Source of the DNA: an uncultured Eubacteriales bacterium
Lineage (GTDB): Bacteria; Bacillota; Clostridia; Oscillospirales; CAG-382
Reading direction: 5' to 3'
Assembly: GCA_900546385.1 (NCBI GenBank)
Contig: URCT01000054.1
Span: 1 to 16,571 of the forward strand
Length of the DNA: 16,571 bases
The position numbers and the translations under genes are program-made. Below, in pieces: positions 16,251-16,571 of this stretch (its first letter is position 1; every line of letters starts with the position of its first letter). Below the pieces are notes generated by a model. It ran no database searches. It was not told the origin of the DNA and saw only the letters and a program-made list of their open reading frames with translations.

Positions 16251-16526
16251 TAAAAAGGAAATTTGACATAAAAAAAGCGCTATATAAGCGACATTTGGGA
16301 TATTTACGATTTTACAACTGTCGAACTACCGAAAGCGCTTGCAAACATATGTTAGAATGCAGTAGTAAAAAGACGCTTCTCATTGAGGAGGATACATAGC
16401 TGACTTTACAAGCATAGAATAGATTATATAAATTGATTCACGACAAATGGCTTTGTTTCAAATACAGCAAGCAAATAACAAATTAAAAATTACTTTTGGA
16501 ACACCCGGCTGCCAATCATATTATAA
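16251..16526. other. Non-coding AT-rich stretch between the transposase promoter and the direct repeat
   Basis: No supportable gene is present. Visible items are a cre-like CGAAAGCGCTTGCA (16330-16343) and an adjacent palindrome AACATATGTT (16344-16353), which resembles the core of a Gram-positive LexA (SOS) box. A GAGGAGGAT ribosome-site-like sequence follows near 16385, but only short, stop-broken frames come after it. A 37-codon frame (16447-16560) runs into the direct repeat without a ribosome-binding site. This could be the decayed upstream part of a lost gene. Confidence 0.4.
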
Positions 16527-16571
16527 TCCCGTTTTCGACAGTTATATAACGCAACAATGAGCGCAAACCTT
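16527..16571. repeat. Direct repeat, copy 2 (cut by the window end)
   Basis: It is identical to 14242-14286 over all 45 bases visible. It sits at the very end of the window, so its true length is unknown, and an assembly break at a repeat is possible. Confidence 0.95.

Noticed and set aside
16447..16560. A 37-codon plus-strand frame ending inside the direct repeat
   Set aside because: It has no ribosome-binding site, no recognisable motif and an upstream in-frame stop. Its last part is repeat sequence that is also present at copy 1 without this upstream region. It could be a gene-end fragment but is not supportable as a gene.

Overview
The window looks like a contig from a Gram-positive, probably gut-associated Clostridia-type member of the Bacillota. 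Supporting signs are strong AAGGAG/GGAGG ribosome-binding sites before nearly every gene, a groES-groEL operon under a CIRCE (HrcA) operator, and protein styles typical of that group. This is inference from style; there is no rRNA or other taxonomic marker. Nothing in the window looks like a tRNA, rRNA, CRISPR array or prophage.

Region A (1-5941): a minus-strand operon of at least four tightly packed genes runs in this order of transcription: an old-yellow-enzyme-like flavin oxidoreductase, a short-chain dehydrogenase, a fumarate-reductase-like FAD protein, and a protein cut by the left edge (possibly an alpha-helical carbohydrate-active protein). A divergent AraC-family regulator lies upstream. 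Alcohol dehydrogenase, flavin dehydrogenase/reductase and ene-reductase together suggest a redox pathway for a cyclic or glycosidic small molecule. The substrate cannot be read from sequence. The AraC gene is split by a one-base frameshift.

Region B (5941-8100): two terminators, then groEL, groES, CIRCE and a clear promoter.

Region C (8133-12402): housekeeping and hydrolase genes, all on the minus strand. In transcription order they are an SGNH esterase, a four-TM membrane protein (followed by a terminator), a THUMP/methyltransferase of the RlmL/YpsC type, a PHP phosphoesterase overlapping it by ATGA, and a calcineurin-like phosphoesterase.

Region D (about 12420-16571): base composition drops abruptly. 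One 60-base line sampled at 10201 is 55% G+C and one at 13081 is 32%. This block has a chimeric gene remnant (DUF2974-like N-terminus joined to a phosphotriesterase-like C-terminus), a MntP-like membrane protein with a TetR regulator, and an IS1634-type transposase with its own promoter. A perfect direct repeat of at least 45 bp lies on both sides of the transposase, and its second copy runs off the right edge. The block reads as horizontally acquired or heavily rearranged DNA, and a misassembly is also possible.
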